Origin: Novosphingobium barchaimii LL02
GTDB lineage: Bacteria > Pseudomonadota > Alphaproteobacteria > Sphingomonadales > Sphingomonadaceae
Length of the DNA stretch: 64,000 nucleotides
Assembly (NCBI RefSeq): GCF_001046635.1
Contig: NZ_KQ130454.1
Coordinates: 193,501-257,500, forward strand
Direction of reading: 5' to 3'
Shown: positions 9,313 to 18,170 of the stretch, in pieces
Position numbering within the stretch: the stretch's first letter is position 1
Layout: each line of letters starts with the position of its first letter
Notes under the pieces: generated by a model
Seen by the model: only the letters and a program-made list of their open reading frames with translations
What the model was told of the DNA's origin: nothing
Database searches by the model: none
Made by a program: the position numbers and the translations under genes

Positions 9313-11340
9313 TCACTTATCCGAAAGCGCATCCACGACCTGACCCGCCGGGCTGGTCCATGGCAGCGCATCGGAAATACCCTGCTTGCGGGCATCGGCG
9401 ATGAAAGCCGTGGCTGCTTTCTGCGTGGCGAAAGGGCCGATCAGGACGCGATTGGTACGGCCCATCTCGCTGATGTAGGGCTGGCGCCCCTTGAACAGCG
9501 CGGGTGCCTCGCGGCTGTTCCGCCGCCAGTCGAACGCGATCGCTGCCTTGTCACGGCCAACGCCGATCTGCACCCAGATACGGCTCGGGTGCGATGGCGG
9601 CGCGGGCTTCCTGGCCTTGGCCTTGGCTTCGGCGGCAGCCTTGGCCTCGGCGGCCTTGGTCTTTGCATCCTTCGCCTTTGTTTCGGTGGCCTTGCTGTCC
9701 TTGTCCTTGGCCTTGGGATCGAGCTTGCCCTTGGCGTCCTTCGCCTCCACCGCATCGGCTTCGTCGACTTGCGGCAGTTCTATCTTGGGCGGAACCCGCG
9801 GCGGCGGCGCAGCAGGCGTGATCATACGGATATCCACCGCGCCCGGCACCGGCAGGACAGCTGCCGTCGGCTTACCCAGATCCGCGAAGATGTCCGCGAG
9901 CGAAGGCTGCCCGGGACCGGGCGACGGCGCCGTGCTCACGGCGGCAGACGGTATGCTTGCCGGCGGCGGCGACTGCGGTGCCGGCGGCGGCGACTGCGGT
10001 GCGGGTGCGCTTGGCGAGGAAGCCACCCGCGCGAGATCGAAGCCCGGATTCGCCGGCTGCGTGGCGGAAGGCTGCGTCACGGGCGCCCGAACCGGCGCCG
10101 GCGTAGCCCGAGCCACGCGGGCCGGAACGGGCGTCGGCGCCTGGGCCAGCCCCGGGTTCGGAGCGAGGGCAGGCCTGGGCGTCTCGACGGTCGCGGGCAT
10201 TTCCACTTTGCGGCCAAGCGCCGGCAGCTCGCCGCCGTCGCGCTCGATAGTAGGGTTCACCTCGGGCGGAGCGACGCGGTCAGGATCGGCGGCGGCGAGC
10301 GTGGCGGGACGGGCCACGGGCGCAGCGGTCTTGCCTGCATCATCCCGCGCGCCGCGTGTGCGAGGGCCCACCGCCCTTGCCGCCCTGCCCGGCTTTGGCG
10401 TGGCGGCGGCGGCAACTTTAGTTCCGGCCTTTACCCCGCCCGTGCCAAACGGCTCACCCCTGGGAATCAGGCCGCCGCCTGCCGCGCCGGCGCGCGGCGG
10501 CGCATAAGCGGCAATGCGGGCGTCATCGCGGCCGACCTCGGAGGCACGCGGAAAGCGCCCCAGGTTCGCGGCGGCGGCCTGCTGGGCCCTTGTCAGGCGC
10601 GGCATGTAACGCAGGTACGGCGCGATGTTCTCGGCTAGCGGGGCCGGCAGGATCTTCTTGGCGACGCCAACCGCCTCGTTGGTGTCACCCTCGATCGCAA
10701 GCGTAAAGGCGCGGGTGCGCCAGCCGGGTTTGTCCTGCTTGTTGAGCAGCGGCAGCAGCGTGCGGTACGCCGTATCGCCATCGCCGCTGATCGCCTGGCT
10801 GACGGCAAGGCGCGTGCGCACCTCGTCGGCCACGGACCCGGACGTCGCGGCGAGGGCCATCGCGTATTGGCGCTGCGCCGAAGCATTGTCACCGACAAGA
10901 TCATACGCCAGACCCCGGTCGCCGGAGATCAGCCCAGGCGTTGCGCCGGCTTTCTCGGCCTCGTCGAACAAGGGGATGGCACTGACAGGGTCGCCGCTGA
11001 GGACAAAAGCGCTGCCCATCCCGGCCTTGACGCGGGCGATGCCGGGGTTGGCCTCGTCGGCGCGGCGGTAGAAGCCGATGGCTGCGGCGTAGTCCTGCAT
11101 CGCCCGCGCCGCATCGCCTGCCTCGATGAGCGCGGGGACATCGCGCGGGTTGCGGCCAATCAGAGAAAGGGCGGCATTGAGGCGTTTGCTGTCCGCGCTC
11201 GGCAAGGCCTGGACCACGGGCCGCGAGACCACCGGCGCACCCTGAGCCGCAGCCGCCGGCGACCATACCGCCATTCCGGCGAGTGCTGCTCCACAAAGCC
11301 AGCGCGAAACCAAATGATCCACCCGCAAGTCCTTCGTCAT
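9313..11340 (-). CDS. TPR and SPOR domain envelope protein
   Basis: This 675-residue exported protein is probably periplasmic. It has a signal peptide (residues about 10-33, cleaved near AAAAQG). A TPR-like alpha-solenoid spans about 45-250, with repeats such as DVPALIEAGDAARAMQDYAAAIGFYRRADEANP. A long Pro/Ala/Arg-rich disordered linker follows, then a charged K/A/E helix (AKDAKGKLDPKAKDKD and similar) and a C-terminal SPOR domain (about 590-675, SRIWVQIGVGRDKAAIAF to VVDALSDK). SPOR domains bind denuded septal glycan strands, so a role at the division site is likely, and the gene directly follows ftsZ. The start at MTKDLRVDHL was chosen over an upstream Met because the signal peptide begins there and GGCAGG precedes it. 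Confidence 0.85.
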   Translation of the reverse strand: MTKDLRVDHLVSRWLCGAALAGMAVWSPAAAAQGAPVVSRPVVQALPSADSKRLNAALSLIGRNPRDVPALIEAGDAARAMQDYAAAIGFYRRADEANPGIARVKAGMGSAFVLSGDPVSAIPLFDEAEKAGATPGLISGDRGLAYDLVGDNASAQRQYAMALAATSGSVADEVRTRLAVSQAISGDGDTAYRTLLPLLNKQDKPGWRTRAFTLAIEGDTNEAVGVAKKILPAPLAENIAPYLRYMPRLTRAQQAAAANLGRFPRASEVGRDDARIAAYAPPRAGAAGGGLIPRGEPFGTGGVKAGTKVAAAATPKPGRAARAVGPRTRGARDDAGKTAAPVARPATLAAADPDRVAPPEVNPTIERDGGELPALGRKVEMPATVETPRPALAPNPGLAQAPTPVPARVARATPAPVRAPVTQPSATQPANPGFDLARVASSPSAPAPQSPPPAPQSPPPASIPSAAVSTAPSPGPGQPSLADIFADLGKPTAAVLPVPGAVDIRMITPAAPPPRVPPKIELPQVDEADAVEAKDAKGKLDPKAKDKDSKATETKAKDAKTKAAEAKAAAEAKAKARKPAPPSHPSRIWVQIGVGRDKAAIAFDWRRNSREAPALFKGRQPYISEMGRTNRVLIGPFATQKAATAFIADARKQGISDALPWTSPAGQVVDALSDK

Positions 11341-11502
11341 CCTGCCCGCCGGGCGGCCTCCCCTTGAGGCACGTACCGACGGCTTAACTGGACGGCCGGG
11401 CCATCGGCGCCGGAGCCGCTGCGCGAATCCGCGCGGGGACGCCCATGCGCGGTGCCCGATGAACCGCACGCGAACGTGGGGCAGGCCTGATTACAATGCG
11501 AA

Positions 11503-11532
11503 CGGGCCGGCACTTCCAGGAAGTCCGGCCCG
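11503..11532 (-). terminator. Hairpin after ftsZ, candidate terminator of the dcw operon
   Basis: An 8-bp stem CGGGCCGG/CCGGCCCG (11503-11510 with 11525-11532) is topped by ACTTCC/GGAAGT and followed on the minus strand by TTCGCATT. The hairpin is strong but the T tract is weak. It lies 72 nt beyond the ftsZ stop. Confidence 0.6.
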
Positions 11533-11603
11533 CCCGCTTCGACCAGCACACGTCGGTGAAAGACTGGCCTTGCGACCGGCCCTGCCCCGACGCGGGATAC
11601 GTC

Positions 11604-13094
11604 TTACTGGTTGTTCTGACGGCCCAGGAAGCGCGGAATGCTGATCGATCCGGCATCCGCGTCATCGTCTTCACTCGCGGCCTCCGCACCGGGACGCGGA
11701 CGCGACAGGCTGGTCATGCGTTCGAAAAGGGTGCTGCCACCGCCGGCAGCCGGCTTGGGACGCGGCGCCACCGGGGCCTGAGGCGCAGGCTGCACCTGAC
11801 CACCGTCGAGCCGCAGTTCATCCTGCATCCGCGAACGCGGTGCGGGAGCGGGCTCGGGCTCTGCCGGCGCTTCCACGCCCAGCTCGAACGGCTCGTCCGC
11901 TTCGTCGGAAGCGCCCAGTTCCAGTTCCGCGGAAGGCTCGTAAGCCGAGGGCGGAGCGGAGAACGATGCAGGCTCTGGCGCCTGGACCGGGGCAGCCTGC
12001 ACGGGAGCGGGCGCGGGCGCGGGCGAGGTCTGATACGACATCGAGGACGGCGCCTGGGTCTGCGGACGCACCGGACCGCGCGACGAACCCAGGTTCAGCG
12101 GGCGCGAGGCGATTTCGGCCATCTCGGTGGTCTGCTCTATACCGGTCGCGACGACCGACACGCGGATCTTGCCCTGCAGGTCCGGGTTGAACGCCGAACC
12201 CCAGATGATGTTCGCATCGGGATCGACCAATTCGCGGATGTGGTTCGCGGCTTCGTCGACTTCGAGCAGCTTCATGTCGTCGCCGCCGATGATCGAGATG
12301 ATGACGCCCTTGGCGCCTTGCATCGACACGCCGTCGAGCAGCGGGTTCGCAATCGCGCGCTCCGCTGCTTCGAGTGCGCGGTTCGGGCCTTCGCCCTCAC
12401 CCGTGCCCATCATCGCCTTGCCCATTTCACCCATGACCGAGCGGACGTCCGCGAAATCGAGGTTGATGAGGCCCGGCATGATCATGAGATCGGTGATCGA
12501 GCGCACGCCCTGCTGAAGCACTTCGTCGGCCAGCGAGAAGGCTTCCTTGAAGGTGGTCTCGGCCTTGGCAACCAGGAACAGGTTCTGGTTCGGGATGACG
12601 ATCAGCGTATCGACGTGCTTCTGCAACTCCTCGATGCCCGAATCGGCGGCGCGCATACGGCGCGTGCCTTCGAACATGAAAGGCTTGGAAACCACGCCCA
12701 CCGTCAGCACGCCCTTGGCGCGCGCGGCTTCCGCGATGATCGGGGCAGCACCCGTGCCGGTGCCGCCGCCCATGCCGGCCGCGATGAAGACCATGTGGAC
12801 GCCGTCGAGCAGGCGCTCCAGTTCCTCAAGCGTTTCTTCGGCGGCTGCGCGGCCCACTTCGGGGCGAGCGCCGGCACCGAGGCCCTGCGTGATGTCGGGG
12901 CCAAGCTGGATGCGCGTTTCCGCGATCGAGTTGTTCAGCGCCTGCGCGTCGGTATTGGCGACGACAAAGTCGACACCCTCGATCTGCGCCTGGATCATGT
13001 TGGCGATGGCGTTCCCGCCTGCGCCGCCAACGCCGATGACGACGATACGCGGACGAAGCTCTTCGATCGCCGGGGGTCCGATGTTAATGCTCAT
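11604..13094 (-). CDS. ftsZ: Cell division protein FtsZ
   Basis: This is the tubulin-like GTPase that forms the Z ring, 496 residues. The GTPase domain (about 12-320) shows [13 protein letters not shown] and the tubulin signature [12 protein letters not shown], which binds the phosphates. The T7-loop region reads [14 protein letters not shown], with catalytic Asp in the NLDFAD stretch. A long Ala/Pro-rich disordered linker follows, with dense PAPAP and acidic blocks (about 330-480), as in alphaproteobacteria. The extreme C-terminus [11 protein letters not shown] is the conserved peptide that docks FtsA and other partners. The start [12 protein letters not shown] has AGGAG 7 nt upstream. A 283-nt gap with a repeat element separates it from ftsA, so it may have its own promoter. 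Confidence 0.98.
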   Translation of the reverse strand: MSINIGPPAIEELRPRIVVIGVGGAGGNAIANMIQAQIEGVDFVVANTDAQALNNSIAETRIQLGPDITQGLGAGARPEVGRAAAEETLEELERLLDGVHMVFIAAGMGGGTGTGAAPIIAEAARAKGVLTVGVVSKPFMFEGTRRMRAADSGIEELQKHVDTLIVIPNQNLFLVAKAETTFKEAFSLADEVLQQGVRSITDLMIMPGLINLDFADVRSVMGEMGKAMMGTGEGEGPNRALEAAERAIANPLLDGVSMQGAKGVIISIIGGDDMKLLEVDEAANHIRELVDPDANIIWGSAFNPDLQGKIRVSVVATGIEQTTEMAEIASRPLNLGSSRGPVRPQTQAPSSMSYQTSPAPAPAPVQAAPVQAPEPASFSAPPSAYEPSAELELGASDEADEPFELGVEAPAEPEPAPAPRSRMQDELRLDGGQVQPAPQAPVAPRPKPAAGGGSTLFERMTSLSRPRPGAEAASEDDDADAGSISIPRFLGRQNNQ

Positions 13095-13260
13095 TTCGCT
13101 CTCCTGGCAGGCACGTGCGCGAAGAAAAATTATTGACTTGCCTGATGGCACGCTTCGAGTCGTCGAAGCAAAGCATCATAAACCTTTGTCCACAGCCAAA
13201 ACCGCCGTTCTCGCCGCTCTGACCGGGGTTTTGCACGGCTGGGCCGCTACTGGCCGGATA

Positions 13261-13360
13261 GGGCTTCGACAAGCTCAGCCTGGGCGGGTTCGGCCAAATA
13301 GGGAACACTTTTGAAGCCATTCCTTTTCGTTCCGCTCAGGCTGCGCTTGTCGAAGCCCCC
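13261..13360. repeat. REP-like hairpin repeat element 2 (two inverted units)
   Basis: A head unit (GGGC, 13-nt core, GCCT; about 13261-13286) and an inverted tail unit (about 13331-13359, core with one G for T) are separated by about 45 nt. GCGG/CCGC motifs face inward. It lies between ftsA and ftsZ. The rest of the 13095-13377 gap shows no further clear signal. Confidence 0.9.
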
Positions 13361-13377
13361 CGCCCCATAATCCAGCC

Positions 13378-14658
13378 TCAGAAATACTCGCGCAGCGCCT
13401 GATGGACGCGCCCGACCATGCCCATCCCGCCCAGCTTGACCGTGCGGGTATGGCTCCTGCCCATCGCGCGGATATCGACCGGGTCGGCCGCAGCGTAGAG
13501 GACCAGCCCCGCCAGCGTCGAAAAGCCCGGCTTGACGTGTGCTTCGGCCAGTCCCGAAAGGTGCGGGACCCGCCCGATGCGCACCGGCTTGCCGATCGCC
13601 GCCTGAGCGTAATCTGCCAGCCCCACCAGTTCGGCGCCGCCACCGGTGAAAACCACCTGCTTGCCGCGCTGGCCGGTGAAGCGCATCGTCTTGAGCGCCT
13701 TGTTGATCTCCTCCATCAGCGAGCCGAGCTGGCCGGTGATGACGCCGATCAGTTCCGCGCGCGGGATGCGGTTCTTGTCATCAGCGTGGCGGGCGATCGG
13801 CCCGGTGCCCTCCTCACCCGGCGCGTTGACCGGGATCATCTCGCGGTGATCGGTCGGGTTGGCGATGGCCGAACCGTTGACGCATTTCAGGCGCTCGGCC
13901 TGAAAACGGCGGATACCGAAGGCCGAGGCGATGGCGTCGGTGATGTCCGCGGACCCCATGGGAATCGCCATCATGTCCTTGAGCATGCCCTGCTCGTAGA
14001 TCGCCACGTTGGTTACCTCGCCGCCGAACTCGACCAGGGCGACGCCCAGATCGCGTTCCTCGGGCGAGAGGCAGGCCTGCCCCGCAGCAATCGGCGAGCC
14101 GACCACCGCCTCGACTTCGAGGTGCGCGTTCTGCACAGCCTCGGTCAGGTTGCGGATCGGTGCCCCCTCGGCGAGCATGATGTGGATGTCGACGCCGAGC
14201 CGCTCGGCATGGAGGCCCTTGGGATTGCCGACGCCGTGGGCGCCGTCGAGCCGGTACTGCGCCGGCTGGGCGTGCAGAACCATGCGCCCGTCGGGCTGGA
14301 TCACGTCGCGCGCCGAGATCAGCAGTTGGTCGATATCCTCCTGCTCGATGCGGCGGCCGCCGATTTCCGCGTCGAACTGGTCGATCCGGCTGGCGAGCCC
14401 GGCCCCGGAGCAGCCGATCCACACTTTCTGGACAGCGGTGTCGGCCATCTTCTCGGCGCGGTCGATCGCGTCGCGCACCGCGTAAGTCGCGGCGGCCATG
14501 TCGGTCACGTAGCCGCGCTTGATGCCCTGGCTGGCCCGGTGACCCGAGCCGAGCACGACCATGTCGCCCACTTCGTTGATCCCGGCGACGATGGCCGAAA
14601 TGCGGAACGAGCCGATGTTGACCGCGCCGAAAACGCGGGAGATGCGCTGCGTGGCCAT
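13378..14658 (-). CDS. ftsA: Cell division protein FtsA
   Basis: This actin-like ATPase tethers FtsZ to the membrane, 426 residues. The fold is visible as the phosphate-1 loop near residue 10 (AVNIGSFRISAIVAG), the 1C subdomain (about 85-165, including EGAPIRNLTEAVQNAHLEVEAVVGSPIAAG), phosphate-2 ALVEFGGEVTNVAIYE, and adenosine-motif region VVFTGGGAELVGL. The C-terminal amphipathic tail MGMVGRVHQALREYF is the membrane-targeting sequence. The normally conserved Asp of phosphate-1 (D-x-G-S/T) is Asn here. The start MATQRISRVFG lies 16 nt after ftsQ; a longer frame upstream overlaps ftsQ and was rejected. Confidence 0.96.
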   Translation of the reverse strand: MATQRISRVFGAVNIGSFRISAIVAGINEVGDMVVLGSGHRASQGIKRGYVTDMAAATYAVRDAIDRAEKMADTAVQKVWIGCSGAGLASRIDQFDAEIGGRRIEQEDIDQLLISARDVIQPDGRMVLHAQPAQYRLDGAHGVGNPKGLHAERLGVDIHIMLAEGAPIRNLTEAVQNAHLEVEAVVGSPIAAGQACLSPEERDLGVALVEFGGEVTNVAIYEQGMLKDMMAIPMGSADITDAIASAFGIRRFQAERLKCVNGSAIANPTDHREMIPVNAPGEEGTGPIARHADDKNRIPRAELIGVITGQLGSLMEEINKALKTMRFTGQRGKQVVFTGGGAELVGLADYAQAAIGKPVRIGRVPHLSGLAEAHVKPGFSTLAGLVLYAAADPVDIRAMGRSHTRTVKLGGMGMVGRVHQALREYF

Positions 14659-14674
14659 CAGAGTTTTGCCCTCA

Positions 14675-15634
14675 TCACTGGTTTTCCGTTTCGCCGCCCT
14701 CGGAGGCCGGGACCGCCGTGTGCGGCACCGAGCCGGCCTTGAGCGCAAGTTCCTGGCCTTCCTGCTCGGGTACGCGCAGGTAAATGCGATCTTTCGCGCG
14801 CATGTCGAAGGCGGTCACCTTGCCGCCCAGCAGGCGGTTGGTGCCATCGAGCCGCGCGAAGGTGACCAGCGCCCCTGCCGATTCCCGGTCCCCTTCAGGC
14901 AGAGCAAGTACCTGACCGGACTGGAAAGTCAGGTTCCAGCGGCGGTTTCCGATCCATTCCGCTTCAGCCACGCGCGGCTTCAGCGCGGGCGCGGCTTCCA
15001 GCAGCTTGCCCAGCACCGTCACCTGCTGCCCCGCGCCGGGACCGGAGACGATCAGCTTGCCGCCGGCGTCCTTGCGGCTGATCGCTTCCAGTTCGTGGCC
15101 CGTCTCGTCGATCAGTACGAACCGGTCGGCCTTGCGTAAAACCGCGTGCGGCTCGCGCTCGACGATGTCGATCACCAGGGTGTCGGGAAGCTGGCGCGAA
15201 ACACGCGCGTCCTTGACCCAGGATAGGCCTAGCAGGTCCTGACGCAGACCTTCGATGTCCACCAGCGGCATCGCCCGGTCCCGTTCGGCCAGCGCTTTTT
15301 CGTAAACCTTGAGTTCGTTGATGTTCTTCACGCCGCGCACTTCGACGCGCTTGACCTCGAAGCCGGTCTGCCCCGCCACCAACGCCATCTGCTTGCCCGC
15401 GAGCGTCGGCAGGCCCGCGAACGAGGCCACCACGCAGACCAGCGCCACCGCGCCGCCCAGAATGGCCACGAGGAAAATGCGCTGAAGCTGCTTTTCAGTG
15501 AAGGGCAACCAGCCCATCGCCGTATCGAGCGCCGAGCCGGTGCGCGCCTTCGCCGCGCGCACCTTGCGCTGCTGCCCCTGCGCGGCGGCGGCTTTGCGGG
15601 CGTTCGTGCCCTTGCGCCGGATCGTCTGGCTCAT
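14675..15634 (-). CDS. ftsQ: Cell division protein FtsQ
   Basis: This bitopic divisome scaffold links early and late division proteins, 319 residues. A basic cytoplasmic N-terminus (RRKGTNARKAAAAQGQQRK) of about 50 residues is followed by one transmembrane helix (about 53-74), then a POTRA domain starting VKRVEVRGVKNINELKVYEKALA and a beta domain with GLSWVKDARVSRQLPDTLVIDIVEREPHAVL, the best conserved block. The tail TAVPASEGGETENQ is disordered. Its ATG overlaps the ddl stop as ATGA, and it is followed by ftsA after 16 nt. Confidence 0.95.
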   Translation of the reverse strand: MSQTIRRKGTNARKAAAAQGQQRKVRAAKARTGSALDTAMGWLPFTEKQLQRIFLVAILGGAVALVCVVASFAGLPTLAGKQMALVAGQTGFEVKRVEVRGVKNINELKVYEKALAERDRAMPLVDIEGLRQDLLGLSWVKDARVSRQLPDTLVIDIVEREPHAVLRKADRFVLIDETGHELEAISRKDAGGKLIVSGPGAGQQVTVLGKLLEAAPALKPRVAEAEWIGNRRWNLTFQSGQVLALPEGDRESAGALVTFARLDGTNRLLGGKVTAFDMRAKDRIYLRVPEQEGQELALKAGSVPHTAVPASEGGETENQ

Positions 15635-16584
15635 TTTGCGCCTGCTTTCGGCTTCGCGTCGCCGAGCGCCTCGGCGATAATCGCCTCGACCAGTTCGGGG
15701 TATTCCATGCCGCAGGCGCGCGCCTGCTCGGGAACGAGGCTGAGGGGGGTCATGCCCGGCTGGGTGTTGACCTCCAGCAGGAACAGGCCCTCGATACCCT
15801 GCGTGTCGTCCCAGCGGAAATCGGCGCGGCTGGTGCCCTTGCAGCCCAAGAGCTGGTGCGAGCGCAGGGCGAAATCCTTGCAGGCCTGCGCGATCTCGTC
15901 GGGGATTTCGGCCGGGCAGATGTGTTCGGTAAGGCCGTCGGTGTACTTGGAATCGAAGTCGTAGAAGCCCGACTTGGGCCTCAGTTCGGTCACCAGCAGA
16001 GCGCGATCACCGATCACGGCAGTCGTCAGTTCGCGGCCCCGGATGTAAGGCTCGGCCAGCAGTTCGTCGAATTCCTGCCACGGACCCGTGACGTCACGCG
16101 CGATCGGGTTGCCGTAGTTCCCCTCGGCCGTGACGATGGCGACGCCCACCGACGACCCCTCGTTCACCGGCTTGAGAACATAAGGGCGTGGCAGCGGATC
16201 GCGCTCATGAATTTCGGCGCACTTGACCACGCGCCCGCCGGGCATGGGGATGCCGTGCGGGACCAGCGCCTGCTTGGTCAGTTCCTTGTCGATGGCGATC
16301 ACCGACGTCGCGAGGCCGGAGTGGGTATAGGTGAGGCCCATCAGGTCCATCATGCCCTGCACCGTGCCGTCTTCGCCCGGCGTGCCGTGCAGCGCATTGA
16401 ACACCACGTCCGGCTTCGCCTCGGCGAGGCGCAGCGCCACATCGCGGTCCATGTCGATGCGGGTCACCTTGTGGCCCTTGCCTTCAAGCGCCTTGGCCAC
16501 GCCCTCGCCGCTCATCAGCGAGACCGGGCGTTCGCTCGACCAACCGCCCATCAGGACTGCGACATGGAGTGTGGGCAAGCTCAT
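15631..16584 (-). CDS. ddl: D-alanine--D-alanine ligase
   Basis: This ATP-grasp enzyme makes the D-Ala-D-Ala dipeptide of the peptidoglycan stem, cytosolic, 317 residues. N-terminal motif VAVLMGGWSSERPVSLMSG; FNALHGTPGEDGTVQGMMDLMGLTYTHSG with the catalytic Glu/Ser region; ATP-grasp lysines in KELTKQALV and YVLKPVNEGSSVGV; the metal-binding end ADFRWDDTQG and LLEVNTQPGMTPLSLVP. The start was set to the ATG that overlaps the DUF4262 stop as ATGA, 62 codons inside the open frame. The stop overlaps ftsQ the same way, so it is doubly coupled. This looks like the DdlB-type copy typical of dcw clusters. Confidence 0.97.
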   Translation of the reverse strand: MSLPTLHVAVLMGGWSSERPVSLMSGEGVAKALEGKGHKVTRIDMDRDVALRLAEAKPDVVFNALHGTPGEDGTVQGMMDLMGLTYTHSGLATSVIAIDKELTKQALVPHGIPMPGGRVVKCAEIHERDPLPRPYVLKPVNEGSSVGVAIVTAEGNYGNPIARDVTGPWQEFDELLAEPYIRGRELTTAVIGDRALLVTELRPKSGFYDFDSKYTDGLTEHICPAEIPDEIAQACKDFALRSHQLLGCKGTSRADFRWDDTQGIEGLFLLEVNTQPGMTPLSLVPEQARACGMEYPELVEAIIAEALGDAKPKAGAK

Positions 16585-17144
16585 GAATTCAGACTCGTTC
16601 TGTAAAGCGGGGTTTGCAGGTCGCGCACGGCATCGGAGCAACCCTTGTCCCAGGGGAACAGGCCGTCGTCGACGCCGGGCCAGACGATCTGCATGGCGCG
16701 GGTGAAGTCGGTTTCCAGCTCGGTCTCGGCGAACCACATGGCCGAATTGAAGTAGTAGGGCACCAGGCATTCCGGCTCGACTTCGCGCAGCACGCAGCGA
16801 TGGCCCTTGAGGATGCCGTCGATTTCCATCCAGTCCTCCAGCACCAATCCCTCACGGCACAAGTCGAGGACGCCGTTGATGACGGCGGCGGACAGTTCGG
16901 TGGAGAAACCGAACACGATCACCTCGGGCTGGTGAACCGTGGCAGGGAAGCCCACCGAATAAGCGAAACGCTCGCCCTCTTCGTCGTCGTCTTCCTCATT
17001 CTCGCCTTCATTGCCCATGCCGTCGTCATCGGGCGGCGAGACGACGGTGATGTGGCAGCCGAATTCCTCGATATTGTCGAGGATCTGCTCTTCATGGTGG
17101 GACAGATCCCAGTCGTCATCGCCCATCGGGTCGTCGTCGTTCAT
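16581..17144 (-). CDS. DUF4262 domain-containing protein inside the dcw operon
   Basis: This 187-residue cytosolic acidic protein is of unknown function. The N-terminus is very acidic (MNDDDPMGDDDWD). The recognisable DUF4262 core is FGCHITVVSPPD, then after an acidic insertion (residues about 50-64, with DDDEEGE) FAYSVGF and HQPEVIVFGFSTELSAAVINGVLDLC, and a C-terminal WFAETELETDFTRAMQIVWPGVDDGLFPWD. Its ATG overlaps the murB stop (ATGA) and its stop overlaps the ddl ATG (ATGA), so it is translated as part of the wall-synthesis operon. No catalytic motif is evident. DUF4262 proteins are usually free-standing. Confidence 0.75.
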   Translation of the reverse strand: MNDDDPMGDDDWDLSHHEEQILDNIEEFGCHITVVSPPDDDGMGNEGENEEDDDEEGERFAYSVGFPATVHQPEVIVFGFSTELSAAVINGVLDLCREGLVLEDWMEIDGILKGHRCVLREVEPECLVPYYFNSAMWFAETELETDFTRAMQIVWPGVDDGLFPWDKGCSDAVRDLQTPLYRTSLNS

Positions 17145-18037
17145 GACTTGACCCCCACCCGCTGGATTTCCCATTCGAGGTCGACGCCCGAGCGGTCCTT
17201 TACGCGGCGACGCACTTCCTCGCCCAGATCCTCGATCTGCGCGGCGGTGGCATCGCCGGTGTTGAGAAGGAAGTTGGTGTGCTTCTCGCTGACTTGCGCT
17301 CCGCCGATCTGGAGGCCCCGGCAGCCGGCTTCGTCGACCAGCTGCCAGGCCTTGTGGCCATCTGGATTCTTGAAGGTAGAGCCGCCGGTCTTCGACCGCA
17401 GTGGCTGGCTGGCCTCGCGGGCGGCGGAAATGCGGTCCATCTCGGCCTGGATCGCCGCCGGTTCACCCGCGCGGCCCTTGAAGCGGGCGGAGACGACGAC
17501 CGCGCCTTCGGGCAATTCGGAATGGCGATAAGTATAGCCAAGGTCGGCGGCGGTCAGCGTGACCAGTTCGCCCGAGCGCAGCACCACGTCGCAGTCGATG
17601 AGGATATCGGCAACCTCGCCGCCATAAGCGCCGCCATTCATCCGCACGAAACCGCCCACGGTGCCGGGGATCGAGCGCAGGAATTCAACCCCTGCCACGC
17701 CGGCATCGCGGGCGGTGGAGGAAACGAGAATCCCGCTCGCCCCGCCGCCGCAGGTGAGCGTAACGCCGTCCGCCGTCACCTTCGCGAACGCCTTGCCAAG
17801 GCGGATCACCACGCCGGGCACGCCGCCGTCACGCACGATCATGTTGGAGCCGAGGCCCAACGCCATGACCGGCACCTCCGGAGCGAGGCTACGCAGGAAG
17901 TCCTGCAGGTCGGCCATGTCCTTCGGCTCGAACAGCCACTGCGCATGACCGCCCGCCTTGAACCAGACGAGCGGCGCCAGCGGCGCGTTCGGCGTCAGCT
18001 TGCCGCGTATGGTGGTCTGATCGAGAACGAGCGTCAT
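17141..18037 (-). CDS. murB: UDP-N-acetylenolpyruvoylglucosamine reductase
   Basis: This FAD- and NADPH-dependent enzyme makes UDP-MurNAc, 298 residues. FAD-binding region: WFKAGGHAQWLFEPKDMADL and GLGSNMIVRDGGVPGVVIRLG. Family block: GVAGVEFLRSIPGTVGGFVRMNGGAYGGE, with the catalytic Ser-containing C-terminal GGSTFKNPDGHKAWQLVDEAG and the terminal Glu region. It is the type IIa/b short form found in alphaproteobacteria. The start is the ATG at 18037, because GGGAGG lies 3-5 nt upstream; another ATG 9 nt earlier overlaps that site. Upstream is a repeat element, so coupling to murC is broken here. Confidence 0.96.
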   Translation of the reverse strand: MTLVLDQTTIRGKLTPNAPLAPLVWFKAGGHAQWLFEPKDMADLQDFLRSLAPEVPVMALGLGSNMIVRDGGVPGVVIRLGKAFAKVTADGVTLTCGGGASGILVSSTARDAGVAGVEFLRSIPGTVGGFVRMNGGAYGGEVADILIDCDVVLRSGELVTLTAADLGYTYRHSELPEGAVVVSARFKGRAGEPAAIQAEMDRISAAREASQPLRSKTGGSTFKNPDGHKAWQLVDEAGCRGLQIGGAQVSEKHTNFLLNTGDATAAQIEDLGEEVRRRVKDRSGVDLEWEIQRVGVKS

Positions 18038-18046
18038 GCCTCCCAT

Positions 18047-18146
18047 CCTTCGACAAGTTCAGGATGATCCTTCGACAAGCTCAGGATGAGCGGGCGCGAA
18101 GATACCGCGCCGCAAAGACCCGCTCGTGCTGAGCTTGTCGAAGCAC
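18047..18146. repeat. REP-like hairpin repeat element 3 (three units) between murC and murB
   Basis: Two direct head units, CATCC-core-GGATG (about 18046-18067, core with one T for C) and GATCC-core-GGATG (about 18067-18089), are followed by an inverted tail unit whose flanks read CGTGC/GCACG (about 18121-18146). Flanks differ between units yet remain complementary. AGCGG/CCGCT motifs face inward. It occupies nearly all of the 133-nt gap between the murC stop and the murB start. Confidence 0.92.
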
Positions 18147-18170
18147 GGAGGCAGGGCGCGACCTGACGTA

